Source: Nemopilema nomurai
Lineage: Eukaryota > Cnidaria > Scyphozoa > Rhizostomeae > Rhizostomatidae
Assembly: GCA_003864495.1 (NCBI GenBank)
Contig: ML133401.1
Span: forward strand, 4,765,189 to 4,829,188
Length of the DNA stretch: 64,000 nt
Reading direction: 5' to 3'
The position numbers and the translations under genes were made by a program. Positions 35,912-50,900 of the stretch are shown here, one piece after another. Numbering within the stretch: position 1 is the first letter of the stretch; every line of letters starts with the position of its first letter. The notes below the pieces were generated by a model. That model had not been told where the DNA came from. It saw nothing but the letters and a program-made list of their open reading frames with translations, and did no database searches.

Positions 35912-38900
35912 ATGTCTCAGTTCCTCCACCACCACCGCCACCTCCACCGCCAGCTCCAGGGAACGCCATTGAGCAAACGAGCTTACTTGGTGATTCAATA
36001 TTGACACCAAATCAGAGTGGCACATCTTTGCTGTCGTTGGATCCTTCTGAAACAAGCAGCGTTAGTAGTACCACCAGTGAAAATGGTTCAGGCAAGAGGG
36101 CTGCCACCATTGGCGAGTTACGCGAATCTGCTGGAAAGTGGTCGCTGGCAGGGGATGCTGGGGTAAGGACTTTGATGAGACGTCAACTGACTCTATTACT
36201 TGAAAGATCCCAAAATATATTTTCATTTTGAAGTATTTCAGCTTTTTATAGCCATGTTTTGGGATGTAACACCCCTATTTCGGTTCGGTCCAGTACCCAG
36301 CTCTAGAACCAAGGATTTGGTGTTTTTGAAGCCGATGTTGACAGAATAATAGAGAGGTCTTCTGATTTGCACTCAAGCTTGTGATTTTTAAGAAAGCTGA
36401 TATTATATTGCGACAATGAAGATCAGGGTATCCAATTTTACCCTTGGTCCTTTTGGCAGACACCGTGCATCGAATCCTCCTCCTCGCACCTCATTGCGAG
36501 ACTTGTCTAAGTATATAGTTTTGATTGAGATAAATTTGCATAATGTTACTACAAAATGCTAATAATTTCCTGATTTGTAGATTGGGGTCCATTTTAATGA
36601 ACCATTAATTTTTACCTGTATTTACAAGCCAGGAAGTAACTTTACTAAACTTGTTTACTAAGAAGTCAGTGTAGTTACGACATGATATTGACAAGTAAAG
36701 TTTTGTCAAGTAGCTTTGGACCTTAATTTCTGATTGACAGGATGTTGCACAAAATAGTCTTAGCAAATCATAAAGAATTGTAGACTGTAGAACAGTTGTT
36801 GGTTACCAGTATCTTTATCAATGCTAATATGCTTCTTGGCCAAATCATTTTAAGAAAGTTTTTCATTGGTATTCCCTACCACATTATTCTTTATTTAAAT
36901 GCTGGAACACCCTTTTTGGTTACAGAAGATAAAATCCTTTGCAAAAACAGTAAATCATTGATCAATAAAATTCTTTTTGATTTTCCAGATACTTTTGTAC
37001 TTCAAGCAGTTCTCCCAGAACATGCTGCGTAAGACTCACGAACTGGAAAAAGTTGTTGACAACCTTGCATTTGAGACAAAGGTGACCATATTATTGTATG
37101 GCTTTGTTTCACAGATTATGCTGAAATTGTCCAAACCTATCTGAATCAAGAAGACAATCAAGTGTAAATGTTTATTCTCTTTGATGGAGTTTGCTGTCAT
37201 TGAGATACCCACTACCTTGTCACAAACTACTACAATAAAAGTTGGAAAACAAAAGTTGGAAAATAAAAGTTTTACTGACCTTTGAATTAGTTGCAGAAAA
37301 GTCCCATATCACCCTGAAAGGTGTTAAATGCATAGATGACATGTGCCAGTCTTATTTGTGGCTCATTTCAGTTAGCTATTGGTGGTTTTATTCCATGTGA
37401 ATTAATTGATTATGTTGTTTATACTTTCAGGGACTTGATTCAAAAGTTCATAACACATTCAATGATTTTTTGATGCTATCAAACAAACAATTTATAGAAA
37501 ATGTAAGTTTTATCATACCTTATTATTTATATCACAGATTTTGTGCCTTGAAGAATTTAGTAATTTATCATGAAAAGTTGGTAGTGTTTATTTCACACAA
37601 CAAACAATAATTTCTGTTTTGCTTTAAATATAGAGAGTTTATGATGAGGAAGTTTCCAAAGAAGACACAGCTGAAAAAGAGCCTCAGCAATCACAGGTGG
37701 TTTTTTTAATCTTTTTTCATGTTATTTGTTTAAGTTGACTGAAGTCTATGTGTGATGTTCAGTCTTATGGTAAAAAAATGTTCACACCCAATATTTTAAC
37801 TGTGTTGCTCTTAAAACAAATCCAAACTTCTAGTCCTCTTTTCAATGTGCAATTTTATACTTAGAGCAAGACAAGAGAACAGCTTGAAGCAGAAATCCTT
37901 CCCAGATTCAGCCAAGCAGTAAATCTTGGATTTCAAGTTTTGGAAGATGCATTCATAACTGTAGAATTGAAGCCAACTGAAGGTATTTTATTTTGAAATT
38001 ATATGGAGCCCCAGAGTCTTAATTTTTTGCATCCTAAGTCACGGCTCTGTTGCTTCAAGTTCTGAAGTATAAAGCATTTGATTGCATATGCTGTTTTTTT
38101 TTGTCTCAATCCAAGCCAAGTAAAGCATAACTGATACCATACTGAGTTTGTGCAATCAAGCCACATCAAACATATGCTGCAGAGAACTACCATCTGTGCA
38201 GACAGAGTTTTCCCACTTCAAATATTTTTCATGCACCGATTTGGCTGTATCTGGATTCTATAAGCAGACATCTTGTTATTTTTTTACATTATCCTTTCCC
38301 TAATATTTTCTTTCCTATTTAGTATGTGACTCTCAAATATATACTTTAATTGTTAAAATCAAAAGTATCAAATTGTGTTATTTTAATCTAAAACTACAAA
38401 ATTCAGTTGTATTATTACACACTTGGAGAAGAAGGTGTGAATGATTATGCACATTCTAGATAAGAGTTCTTTTGATCTATTCACTGCGAGTGTAATGTAA
38501 TGCTTATCTATTCAGTGTAATGTTATTGCCCAACTCAGTTTTACAGATGATATATTTTTCATGATGAATATGAGAATTAGCTATGCCTTAAAACCTATGT
38601 AGGCAATATAAATGTTTAGCATTGTTCTCTTTGTGTCTACAGAATCAGATGATGAAGATGAGGAAGGATTACCTGCAGGCTATGTTCCGGACCCTATTAT
38701 TGAGCCAAAGGTAATGTTGTATTTAGAAAACTCCAAGCATTCAAATAATTTCTTCCAAGCATCTCTTCTAAGCATATAAACTTTATTTAAACTTAGTAAA
38801 TATCATTTTAAAGTTCACTCTCTCTTTGGTTAGTTATACAGAGAAGTGAAAATCATAGATGCTTTAAAAATCTTTGCTCACACTGATGCAGCTAAAGACC

Positions 38901-41900
38901 TTTCTTGGATACTTTAATATTTGCCTGCATTATAATCATCATCTCTCAATAAGTCAGATGTTCATTGTTAAAAAAAGCAGCCCAGGAAGTTGGGGTTTTT
39001 TTGCATTTCTTTAGCACATTTAACTGTAGCATGTATAAGATTTGTGTAGTTTCAACAGAAAGTGTATATACTAAATGTATGTACTTCTTTCAAGAGTTAA
39101 TGCCCATTGTAATCATTTTTATGATGATATAAAAATAACAGGAACATGTGAATAAAGGACATTTTGAATAGCTCCTCTTTCATTTCTTTGTACCCCCTTC
39201 TTTCTTAAAATTGGATGATTATACTTTACAGGACATGTATGCCTCACGCCCACTACCTCATCTCATTGGAACAGCAGAATTCTTTAATGATGAAACTTTA
39301 GGACTTGTTGAGAATGATGGTAAGAATTGCTGACTTTTCAATGGTAGTCTGGCTAGGCTTTTCAACTTCAGTTTACACACCTTATTTAGCAGTGAAAGCA
39401 TCCCTCTTCTTGTTGTGGGGCCTGCCTTTCAATTGACCTGGAGTTGAATCTGTAACAGAAGATAGAATATCAAATGCATTACAGATATGTCACCCAAAGT
39501 AAAGATGGCTTTCATGTCCTTTTGATGCATTCCTTTAACTGTATCTAATTAAGCTACGCATCAATTGCCTCAACTTCCAAACTTAAAAATGCTTTTACAT
39601 GCCTTTCAAACCCTTTCTTACTTTTTCTGTTATGACTCATACATTTTAGCGTTATGTTCTCCCGAGTCCTACTTTAAAGTATTACAGTCTTGTCACCAAT
39701 GTCACTATCACTTCCCACCCATCCCCCCTTTGACTTTAAAGCAAACAATTCTCTTTTTATTGGTCCCAGGTTAAGCTTAATTTAGTTGGTTAAAAGTCTA
39801 ACGTTTTGGGATTCCACACAATATGCTTACTGTATTATATAACTCACATTGAAATGCATTTCTAAACTAGATGAAGAAGATGAAGAGAAGAATGATAATG
39901 TAGAAGATGAAGATGTATCAGAATCAGAAAGCGAATCAGAAGAGGAAGAATCTGATGTAAGCTCAGTTTTTAGAACTTTCTTCTTTGCTTGATTCAATAT
40001 ATGTTATATTTTTAGAAGTAGAAATTTGCTCCTCAAACTACTTTTTTGTACTTTGTAAGAATAAAGAGCATGAAGGTCTCTGTGTTCTCAATTAGATGGC
40101 ACGAAAATCAAGAAAACTAAACAGATTAAGATCTCAAAGCTAATGGCATTCAAAATGGAGGATACAAGGGCCCCCTCCAAGAATTTTTCATCACAATTAG
40201 TTTTTGAAGCCTTTTTGCCTGACCTTTAATAAAAATTTTGTGGAAGAGCTCAGGGGTGGCATCGAAGAATCTATAAGAACTTGCTTTTGTTCTTTAAAGG
40301 TTAAACATTCAGGAAATATTTTGTTTTATTCTCGCAGTACACAGAATCTTCTGATGAAGAGGAAGTGAAGAAACCGGCAAAGGGCAAGGTGGGTTTATCT
40401 GTTGTTTTTAGAACAACAGACCTTCGACTTGAAATAATACTTTTAACTTATCCAATCGTTACCTAAAGTTTGACTTGTTCGTCTTAGCAGTTGATTTCTT
40501 GCTACTTTAAGAGGTTTGAATCACTGCATATAGGATTCTCCAATGCAAATAAATACGGAAATAAAAGTTTTGAAGGATACCTTTGTTGAAGTGAGTCTTC
40601 ATCCTACTTTTTTAGGATCCTTAGCCCATTATCTGGTAAACTTTAAAAATTAGTTTGAAGCTTGTCTATGTAGTTTTATATATTTCGAATGTATATTTCG
40701 AATTTTTAGATCGCAGCAGAATCGGACAGCGAAGAAGAGTCTGATGATTCTGATGGAGATTTGTTTGGCAAATCAGCAGATAAGACTGCTGGCTCTGAAG
40801 ATGATGGATCAGAATCAGAAGAGAACGAAGGGACCCAACAGGTATTTTGATTTGATTGTAGCGTTGACAATTATCTTTTGAATTTGTCTTTCTATTGAAT
40901 GGTAGTCCTTCAGACTATTCAGTTGCTATCTATTTTTTAACTTTTTTGAGTGACTTGAAATTTATTGAAGTCAAAAATTCTATGTATCAACATGGCTTCT
41001 TGGTCAGTGGAAAAGATGCAATTTTCAGGGTAGAGAAAAGTCATATCAGCTTGCATTGTCCGTGCAGCGACTATCGACTTCAAAATGTCTTCAACCCATC
41101 ATTTTCTATCAATTTGACAGCTTCTTTTAATGCCTTTCAAGTCATCTCTAGAAGCTTGGTAGTACAATGCCATTTATTACAGTCAACTTTTACAACAACG
41201 ACTATGTATCACGACCATTTTTATGTAAAAAGCAATGGAAACACATTGGGTACGTAGAGAATTATGTGAAGGAACAATGCTTTAAGGAGGTTAAGGGTGT
41301 TACCTGGGAGAGTTCTGTTGCAGTTGAAAATTCGAGATATTTAGCGTTTTGTATCAAAACGCTTGGCAGGGCTTATTATCGCCATTTCCAAGCTTGACAA
41401 ATCTAAAATCTAATGCAAAGAAGCAAAATGTGTTCGCTTTGGAAGAGTTTCAAGGTAGCTAATGGAGTTTGTTTTTTAAAGTTCCTAATCGGCAATTCTT
41501 CTGATTTTTTTCCTTTGGGAGTGTCAAAGCAGAACAGTTTGCCTTCTGTATTTTTATTTCCAAATAACGTTCCAGTGCTCTTTGTCACAATAAAACTGGT
41601 TAAAGTAGTTAAAATCTCGAAATAATTTGAAGTTGATCTCCATTTACAGGCAAAGCCAAAGTTGAACTTCCAAGCAGAGCTAGCCTCGAAGATTGGAGGT
41701 CAAGGTCAGACACCCTCTGTCAGTGTCACAGAGGTCAAAGGTGATACGTCAGATGCCCAGTCAATATCGTCGAGAAAGTCTGTTGGGGAGACAGCTCCTG
41801 CGAATGATGAGGATGCTGAGAAATTGCGGACAGGCTCAGTTAAAAAGGAAAGAAAACACAGGTCAAGCTCAAAAAGGTCAGAGAGTAAGGGAAGTAAACA

Positions 41901-44900
41901 TGGCAAGGGAAGTGTTAATGAATCAGAAAAACATTCAAAACACCACCATAAGAAGCAAGAGGAGGGTGAGTGTAGCTAACTGCTTTGTGTTGGTGCTAGT
42001 GACTTTTGTAAAACCACGATTTAAGGACAGCATTTGCTATGACTTTGGTTTAGAGACTTTATTGTCTAGATTTATTTTCTGGAATCTCTCCCAACCATTT
42101 TATTAGAAATACTGTATATGCGAGAAAACGAACTAGAAAATTGTGAAGCCAAACAATGAAGTTATATATTAAATATCATTCTTTTGCAAAAAGCATTTCT
42201 TTACAACTTCTTTAGAATCAGACGAAGACCTGTTTGGAGAGTCAAAGGACAAATTTGAAGATGACAGTCCGTTTGGAAAGAAGAGCGGAATGTTTAGTGG
42301 TGGGGGCACTCTTTTTGATAGTGAGCCAGTGAGTTAATGTTTGATTAAATTTGATCTAATGATGAACAAATTCTGTTTCGATGTCATCTATATCGATCGT
42401 TGTGTTTTTCAGCAGACCTAAGTTAATAATTTTCAGATTAGTTCGTAAGTTTTAGATTACTTGATTATGGCTGAAAATAAATGTTCAGAATAAAAGGTTG
42501 AAAATACAAATAATTACTAGTTGAAAATGAAAGGACAAAAGTTGACTAAAGTACTCTCTTAAACCCAATTTCAAGTGGAATAACTCTGCGATTGGCGTTT
42601 ATAGATTTTAAGTACTGATTATCAATAAAAGGGGAATCAAATTAAATGAACATGTAATCATAAGTATGTTATTTGTGTAACTTTCGGTAGATTGGCTGCC
42701 ACTGTTATGGGGAATATATATCTTCCAGGGCGGAGATCTTTTTGGAGATGTGGACACTGGTGATCAACCATCGTCCCCCGTCGAAGAAAGCCCAGAGCCT
42801 CAAAGTAAGTATAAGATTTAGTGGGAAGATTTAGTGGGAAATTTAGATTGTAGCATTCCATTACCCAACTCTTGAGTATATGTACGTGAATCCACCTATT
42901 TCGTATCAAAATGTATTTTTTCCTTGGCAAATGACGGATGTCCGGAATTCTCTGCGTAGCTAGGTTTTGAAGCATTCAATTAACAAGAAGGACAACGAAA
43001 AAAGCAGCTAAGAAAAAACCCAAGCAGCGTCTTTGTTACCATTGCCAGTTTTAAAATTGTGTTTCACTTCTCAGCTCCAACTGAAATTAAGCCAAGGACA
43101 AAAACAACCAGCAGTGGGAAGAAAATTCCAGCCGGAGCAGTTTCTCTGTTTGGAGGTGATTGATGTTTTCCTTCAAATTTACTTTTTGCAACCTTTGTTC
43201 TCACGTAGAGAGTAACATAAAACGGAATAATATCATATTATGAAATATAATATAATATGATATAATATAATATAAATATAATAATAAATATATATAATAA
43301 TAAATATAATTATAATAATATATATATTAATATAAGTATAATATAATTAATTAGTATATTATAATATATTATAATATAATATAATTAGTATAATATAATA
43401 TAATTAGTATATTATAATATATTATAATATAATATAATATAATATAATATATGATATGATATGATATGATAAGATATACTGTATAATATGATATTATATA
43501 ATATAATATAACATGATTTAGTACAATATAATATGATCTGATATGATATACTATGTTGTCATGTAATATAATGCAATATAATATAATGTAGTAGAGAAAT
43601 CACAGCTGTGATGTCATGACATTAGTCGATATTGCTTTTCATCGTTACCTGGTTTCGTTTTTTTTAGACGCTGACCTATTTGGCAGTAAACAATCAAAAG
43701 ATATTTTGGTAAGCTTTTTTTTAATAATTTTCATTTATTTGCCTTCCTTAGTCACAAGTCATTTTCCTGCGAATGCTAGAGCTTTTATGTTTTTATTTAA
43801 ATAGCACATTTTGTTAAATTTCCGCCATGAATGATGGCTTTTCATTGCTTGTATAATACCAGGGTGAGAAGGAGGCTGAAAAAGGAGCGCTTCCTCAAAC
43901 GAAAAAGCCTCAGCCTATCGTCAAGGGTCTTTTCAGCGAGGATGAAGATGATGGGCTGTTCGAAACGACGCCAAAGAAAGACACCTTGAAAGGTAGCCCA
44001 AACATGGCACTAATTTTTTAAGCCGGCGGAGTACTGGCGCTTTCTTCTGTCACTCCAAACCGTAAACCAAGAAAATATCATGACACTAACTGAATTGTCT
44101 AGTGGAGGTCTTGTTGTTATCAACTACGCTCACAGTTCTGTTGAACTCCAGGGGTGTTACCTCGCCTACGTGTCCCCTTTACTCGTAATTGTAAATCTTA
44201 TATGGCCTTCCCTTTTATTAGCACCACTATATAGAGGATTAGCCTTTGCAAGGGTAGCATGATAATGAAAAGCCTTGATGCTATTTAGGATTTGTATTCT
44301 GATTTTTAGAAAGTTTTATTTGCAGTTACAGAATTGTAATAATAATAACATTAATGTATAGTTGCCTGGCTTGTTCGAATATATGTCACAAATATAATGT
44401 GCTGTTAATCCCATTCAATTCTGTTGGATTTTGCAAAATCAATTTTGTGTGTGCAAAACTAAGCAAAAAGTATTATTCAAACAAAGAAGTATAAAATGCA
44501 AATAAATGCTTTGTGTTAATCACAATGTAATGTCATTAACTTGAAGAGCCTCCTGTGCAAAAGAGAAAAAAGACTCTTGAAATGTTTGACGAAAACGAGG
44601 ATTCGTTGTTTGGAACAGCCAAAAGCGTGGCAGCTACATCAGGGCAGCCGTCGAAAGGAAAAGAGGAAGAGGAACCAAAGATGTCAGAAGGCTTGTTTGG
44701 AGCTGTGGAAACAAAGGCACCAGAAGGTCTGAATCCTATGCGTCAAATCCAGAATTTATGTATGATCTATGGAGCGGTTAAGCTATTAAGTAAACTTTAA
44801 ACCTGTGATTATCAAGTGGCCTAAGGCTGGATCTAGAATCTTCTTCTGTTAATGCGAATAAGTGCTTTGTGGTACAGAACTTCACCATAGCTAGAAATAG

Positions 44901-47900
44901 CGGAACCAGTTTTTGCAGACGCAACTGGCTTTTTATTTTGTCAGCATTTGGTCATTTTCCGACGGTTGCATACTCTAAAGAGTGCCAGACGAAAACATAC
45001 TTTAAGTATATAAAACTAGTTCCGCTATTTTTTGCTATTGTATAATGCGATTATGGGGAGTATAAATACCATGCATTCAAAGTGCTGTAATTTTTTCACG
45101 TAATTTCCCTACCAATTAGTGCATGTGCGCTAGAATGGTTTAGGGTAGCAACAAACGACCTCCCCTTGTAATACAAACAACCTCACGTATGAGGAGATGA
45201 ATGATGCTCGTGAAGTTAAGGTTTTCAGTGCCAGCTGGGATCTATATAAACCTACAAGTTTTGTTTCAAAACCAGCTTTGTGTGAATGAGAATGTATCTT
45301 TGCTAGTGGTCTCCTGATCTATTGCCTCGGCGTCTTATTTTGCCTCATCATTGGTCGTCTTTTCTATAGAAAAATCCAAAGTCGAAGCGAAGAGGAACAA
45401 ATCCAAGCCCAAAGCCATTAGTTTGTTTGAGGATGATGAAGAGGAAGAACATGACTGGTTAGATAACATCGACCCAAGCAAAAATAAAACGTACGTTTTC
45501 CACTCTTGTTGTGTCTAAAAATTGTTTGTCGTGCCATACATATTTCTATTTTGCTATGCTGGTGCACATGTTGAAATTGTTTCTTTGCAGCAAAACCACC
45601 AAAGTGTTTTTTGAAAGCCACTCCAGAAATTCTGAAATAGTTAACCCAGTTATTTCCTCTTTCCATTAATAACTCCTCGTCCACTGTAATCCATTTGAGG
45701 GGTAAACCGCAGGCCTGATCCTAACCCTAACAGGAATCGATGGTCAATTTTCTCTAGTGAACTGGTACCCCCTTTCTCTCCTCGCGCTTCGGGCCCCAGG
45801 TAACAATAGATTTAGGAAAGCCCTACCACAGATGAGGGAATGATATTCTATCCTGAAGCTAAGTCTCGTCATTGCACGAACCATACCGCCTTGGCAAGAC
45901 CCATTTCATTGTACATCTTGATAGAATTCGAACTTTCTAAAACTGCCTCTCCTTTATTCTCCATTGCTATGCTACTGTGTGTAATTGCTACTAAATTTGA
46001 AACGCTGTTGACCTTCGTCTACCATGAACAGAGCATTTCGTGTGGAAAATATCTTCGTAATCCAAACCGAAGCCCTTTCAATCAGCTGACTTGAACAAGC
46101 CCAAACATATTGTGTTCCCTTAGAAAGTGCTTTAAGTAGATCAATGGCTGGCTGAAAAACAACTTGCTGTGATTACACATTTTTCAATCGTCATGTGATA
46201 TGTAACCGGAGATGATTTGGCACTTTATCAGAATCTTCCACGTATTTATGTCACTCTGCAAGGTGATCGTGTTTCTTTGCTGGATATCAGAGTTACTGAA
46301 GGCGTTTATGGCATTTCCTTTTTTGTCAAGACTGTCATGGACAGAATTCATGTCGAAACTTGTTTTTCTAGACTGGGAAGACAATTATGCATTCTGCATA
46401 GTTGTTGATAGCCCAGCTTACGGTAAAACCTGTAACCCAGGAGGCTCATATCGAGGAAATATCAACCCATTGTGTATAGCTTGTGGATAGCAACTTTATA
46501 ATTTGCTTCCTTTTTTAGACTAGTGACCAACGGAGTCCGAAATACATGATAAATATCGCTGATTTTTCTCGCTATTGTAGTCCGAAGTATACCCAGAATA
46601 TGGTAAAATCGGAATAATATGGTATCATTTATCGCCTTAGTGAACTGTCTTATCTAAACCTTTCCAGTTCAGAAAAGGAATCGCTTCTTTTTTGACGTCA
46701 TTGGATTCCAGTGCACCAAACCGTGTTAGAGTTGAAATATGCTCTTTTAGTGTTGTAGTTTCACAAATATATACAGGCTTTCTCTTAAAGCCTGCTTTTT
46801 TGCAGAATGCAAATTTTAGAATGCTGAAAGGAAGAAATGCTTTGTACGTCACGTAGCGCGTGCCGTTTCTACTCATATGTTGTGTCATATGTTTTCTATT
46901 CATTAGTCCGAGCAGTAGGCCAAAGGAGGCCGACAGCAGCGCAAAGGAGGCCAGCTCGCTGTTTGGAGATTCAGAAATAGCAGACACGAAGGCAGCACCG
47001 TCGAAGGTACGTTATTTGTAATTACGAATGCTGGAAAGGCGGCGCATGTAAAGGCTTGTTTGTCAGCTGCGATTTGAGAATGTGGACAGCATTTTCATGA
47101 GCTGTAACGCCGATGAAGAGGCGATGAATTTAAATATGATTCGGTAATAACTTAGACGAGTAAAGGACACAGTGAACTGTAACTAGTGTTGGTATAATTG
47201 GAACAATATAATTGTTGTATTTTCCCTTTTCAAATTTGCACGTCTTTCTGCCTTGGTAATGTAGGATTCTAATTGAAGCTTGAGGTGTGACGTAATAAGC
47301 TTGCTCGTCCCTAGTGCAAAGTGTCTCTGGAGGACACTTCTTTTAAGCAACACACTGTTGTTTGTTTCATCACCATAAAAATCAATCGCCTCAAAATATT
47401 ATACACTGCTGCTCATTTGTCAAGCTATTCTAACGTTCACTCATGTTTCAGAGTTTCGTAAAAGTGGCTATTATAAACCCAAAGCTTCTATTTTCTCAAC
47501 ACTTTTTTCATCATGATTTTAATAGTTTTTTCTTTGTAAGCCCAGGCTAGCCAATTACAAATTATCCATGTAATGTAAATTTGTAATTGTAGCTAAAATT
47601 GAATTCTCTTTTGAATTGAATATATCTTCTGCAAGTTTTCATTAGTAGAAAATTCGTTCATTTGTTTTACAGCAAAAAGGGGAGTCTAAAAGCAAATCAA
47701 AGGCCCGTGCTAGAGTCCTGTTTGATGAGGATGAGAATGAAGACGAGGACTTATTTAGCACGGAGCCCCCAGTCAGCAGCGTGTCCAAGGTAGACTCTAA
47801 GAAGAGTGAGACAAAAAAACAAGGGGGGAGCCCTCAGTTAACGGATCAGAAGCCTTCAAAGAGCTCTTTGGATGTGAAACCGGAGCGAAAAGTTCACAAG

Positions 47901-50900
47901 CCGAAGTCTTTTCTTGGTGATGACGAGAATGGATTGTTTGGTGATGACCAAGATGATTTGTTTACAGCTCCAGCAGAAAAGGTGACATGCCTTTTCAGTA
48001 CTTGAAACCGTTTTCATAAAACTAACTTAATAGAAGAAGACATTTTAGGGCCGTTCACATTAAGTATTATTGAGTACTATATAGTATTATTTGATCAATA
48101 TTAAGCTATGGAGCTTTGATTTATTCTGAGCTTGTTCTGCCAAGTAGGTAGAGCTTTCGTCTTCCTTTATAATGTTTTTGTATTGCCATAACACGGCTCA
48201 TGAGAATCGTCTTGCAGCACCAAAGGCCATGGGACTTCTTGCCGCACCAAAGAATGGATTCCTGTACGATCTTAGACATTAATAAGGACCCAAATGAACT
48301 TTCTAGTTAAAGTTCTTGAACAACCACTAACAGTGTAATCAAAATGTTTAACGCGTTCGATTTTAACGCTTCTCTAATAACTTCTTTTAAAGAGATCAGA
48401 AAAGACAGGTATACCAAGCAGCAAGTCAGTAAAAGCACCACCCCTCGATGTTGATGAAGAAGATGGCCTATTCAAAACTGGCTCTCAAAAGTCATCTGGC
48501 ACAAAGCCAAAGTCTAGAGCCAGCGAAAAGACAAGTGCAGCTGCAACTGATCCAGAGAGGAAGGAGAATGATTCTGGGAACAGCAGGAAGAAAACGGCTT
48601 CCAGTCTCAAGGGGGTTTTTGGAGAAGATGTAGAGGAAGAAGAAGCTTCGCTTTTTGCAAAATCAGAACCAATTGATCAGGTTTTTATTTTCGTATCCTT
48701 AACCATGAAAGTTTTAGGGTCTGGTACACAAAGGATTGATCTATTGAAATGTAGTGTTTTGGCTCCGCAAATCTTTTGATTTCCCATTGAGTTATAACTG
48801 TTTTTCCTTGAATAAGAGCCAGCACTCAGTAACAATGCTCCACTTTCATTGTCGTTTTTACATTTGACTGCAGAAATCCGATTCTGGCGCACAAAAAGGA
48901 CACCCAGAGGAAGAAGAAGGAGCCGAAGAAGAGCCAGTTTCTAAAGCTAAGAGGCTACCCGGGGCTGTTTCTATGTTCGGTGGAATAAACCCGTTTGAGG
49001 CCAAAAAGAACCTTAGGTCACCAAGCAAGGAAAAAGTATCATGTATGTCTACACACCACATTTTCCGAATATTGTAGCATGAAGTAGGGGAACTACAGTC
49101 TGATAATACTTCAGACTTCATACTTTGTACATCATACTTTGTACATACGATAAAAAGTGACAAAAGCCGATAAAACCAAATGGTCAGTTGAAGGTTTGAT
49201 AACCATTAGAAGGTTGTGAGAAGGGCGTATGCTTGGTCAATCAGCCTTCGCTTCACCCCTCAGTTTTAGAGGAGCCCAAGTGAAAAGGCGAGTTATTTCA
49301 AGATTCCAGAGTCTAAATAAAACAGGATTGATATGGAGACAGCATCTTCATCTCCTCGATGAAATAACGACTTAGATTTCCCGGCATTTCGAAAATTGTC
49401 TTCAACGTATGTTTTTGCGCAACTCTTTGAAAGATATTAATAGTATAAATGATAATGAATAAATGGTAATGAATAATAACCTATGTTTGTACAGTGTAAA
49501 CCTTGGCCAGTTTGCTCAGAAGCTGCTATCAATTAAGGTCCTGTTGATACTGCTATTGCCCTAAATCAGAATCAAACTTACTTTTGGCATTATGTGTTCC
49601 AGTTAGAGCCATCTCTCTTTCTGCGGGAATGTTGTTGCTTGTGTTCGTGGGGACTTGCTGTTTTATCCGATTTTCTAATCTTTCAGTAGTGTGCCCTACA
49701 CACTGAGCTTCACGTCAAGAAAGTTTCGCACGAAGCTAAACCTTTGTGTTGTTGGATGGGGCGCAATCCTTATGAAAAGAAAGGAAAATGGCCTTAGGGT
49801 TTTAGACCACAGAAGGACGTACTATTAAAAAGAAGAAATGTATAATTTTCTTGATTTGATTTTCAAATTTTTTGATAAACACCATCAACCCAAAGCCATT
49901 TAAATCGACAGGGCACTTTTGAAGCCCAAACTGCTTTTTGTTCATGAAGTTCAAGAACTGCTTTTCCAATTTCTTCTTTGACACAGTGGAAGTAATCGTG
50001 ATAGCTATTTTCAACAAGGATACGTTTTATTGTAAATGCCCAGTGTACTAGACTTTTGACTTGAGAGACAGCAATGTCTATATAGACTGCGCCCTATCTA
50101 GGCAGAAATGGCTCGTCTTTTTACTTAGACGTAATTTGAAGAGATTGCAGAGTTGACGCCTATTGATCATATTACAGCTAATCGTGTGCTCTTTCAACAA
50201 CCCTCACTTGGTTTCAAACTGCAACTGGCTATTTTTATCTACATTTTTGGTTATTTTTGCCATTTTCCGAAAGCGCGCATACTCCAGGGTGTGTCGGACA
50301 AAGAATTACTTTAGGTATGCGAAAATTATGGCTCCTCGGTTGAGTGCTATTTTGAAGTTCTGCATTACTGCAGTAAGATATGCCTTTTTGATTAAACAGG
50401 ACACCTACTTCGTGCGAGTATTGAAACTCTAACTGGAAGCCATTGTCTTGAGGTTTTAAGCTCACACAAATTGAACCCATCTCGAATTCATAGAGGGTTC
50501 TAATTAAGTAAAACGTCTGGGCCCACGCGAGGTTGCCAACATCAGTTTAAGGTTCTTTTCATCGAATTGGCTCTGAGTAGAAACGAAAGACACTAAGTAT
50601 CGAACGAAAGTTGCGCACACTATGGAGGAGTCTTCTGGATTTCACTGTGTACTTTCATTCACTATACACAGTTAAAGAGTCTGCCAAGTAGCTATACAAA
50701 GCAAGAATACTCTACGCAAAGTTTATTTAGGCCCGCTGCAATATCAGTACTCTGCAGCCGTTGCAATCTATTCTGAGGTTGTTTCCTCGCAGTACCACAG
50801 ACTCCCTATTTCTATCGTTTAATTTTTTCTTAAAAGTTATTTTGCTTGCCATGCTCAGAATCTGCGTTGCATTTTCATTAAGGCAGGCTGTTATGAAAAA

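Noticed and set aside
41413..41625. 70-codon frame before WASHC2 exon 11
   Set aside because: Intron sequence; the exon starts at the clear acceptor at 41649 and the frame has no conservation signal.
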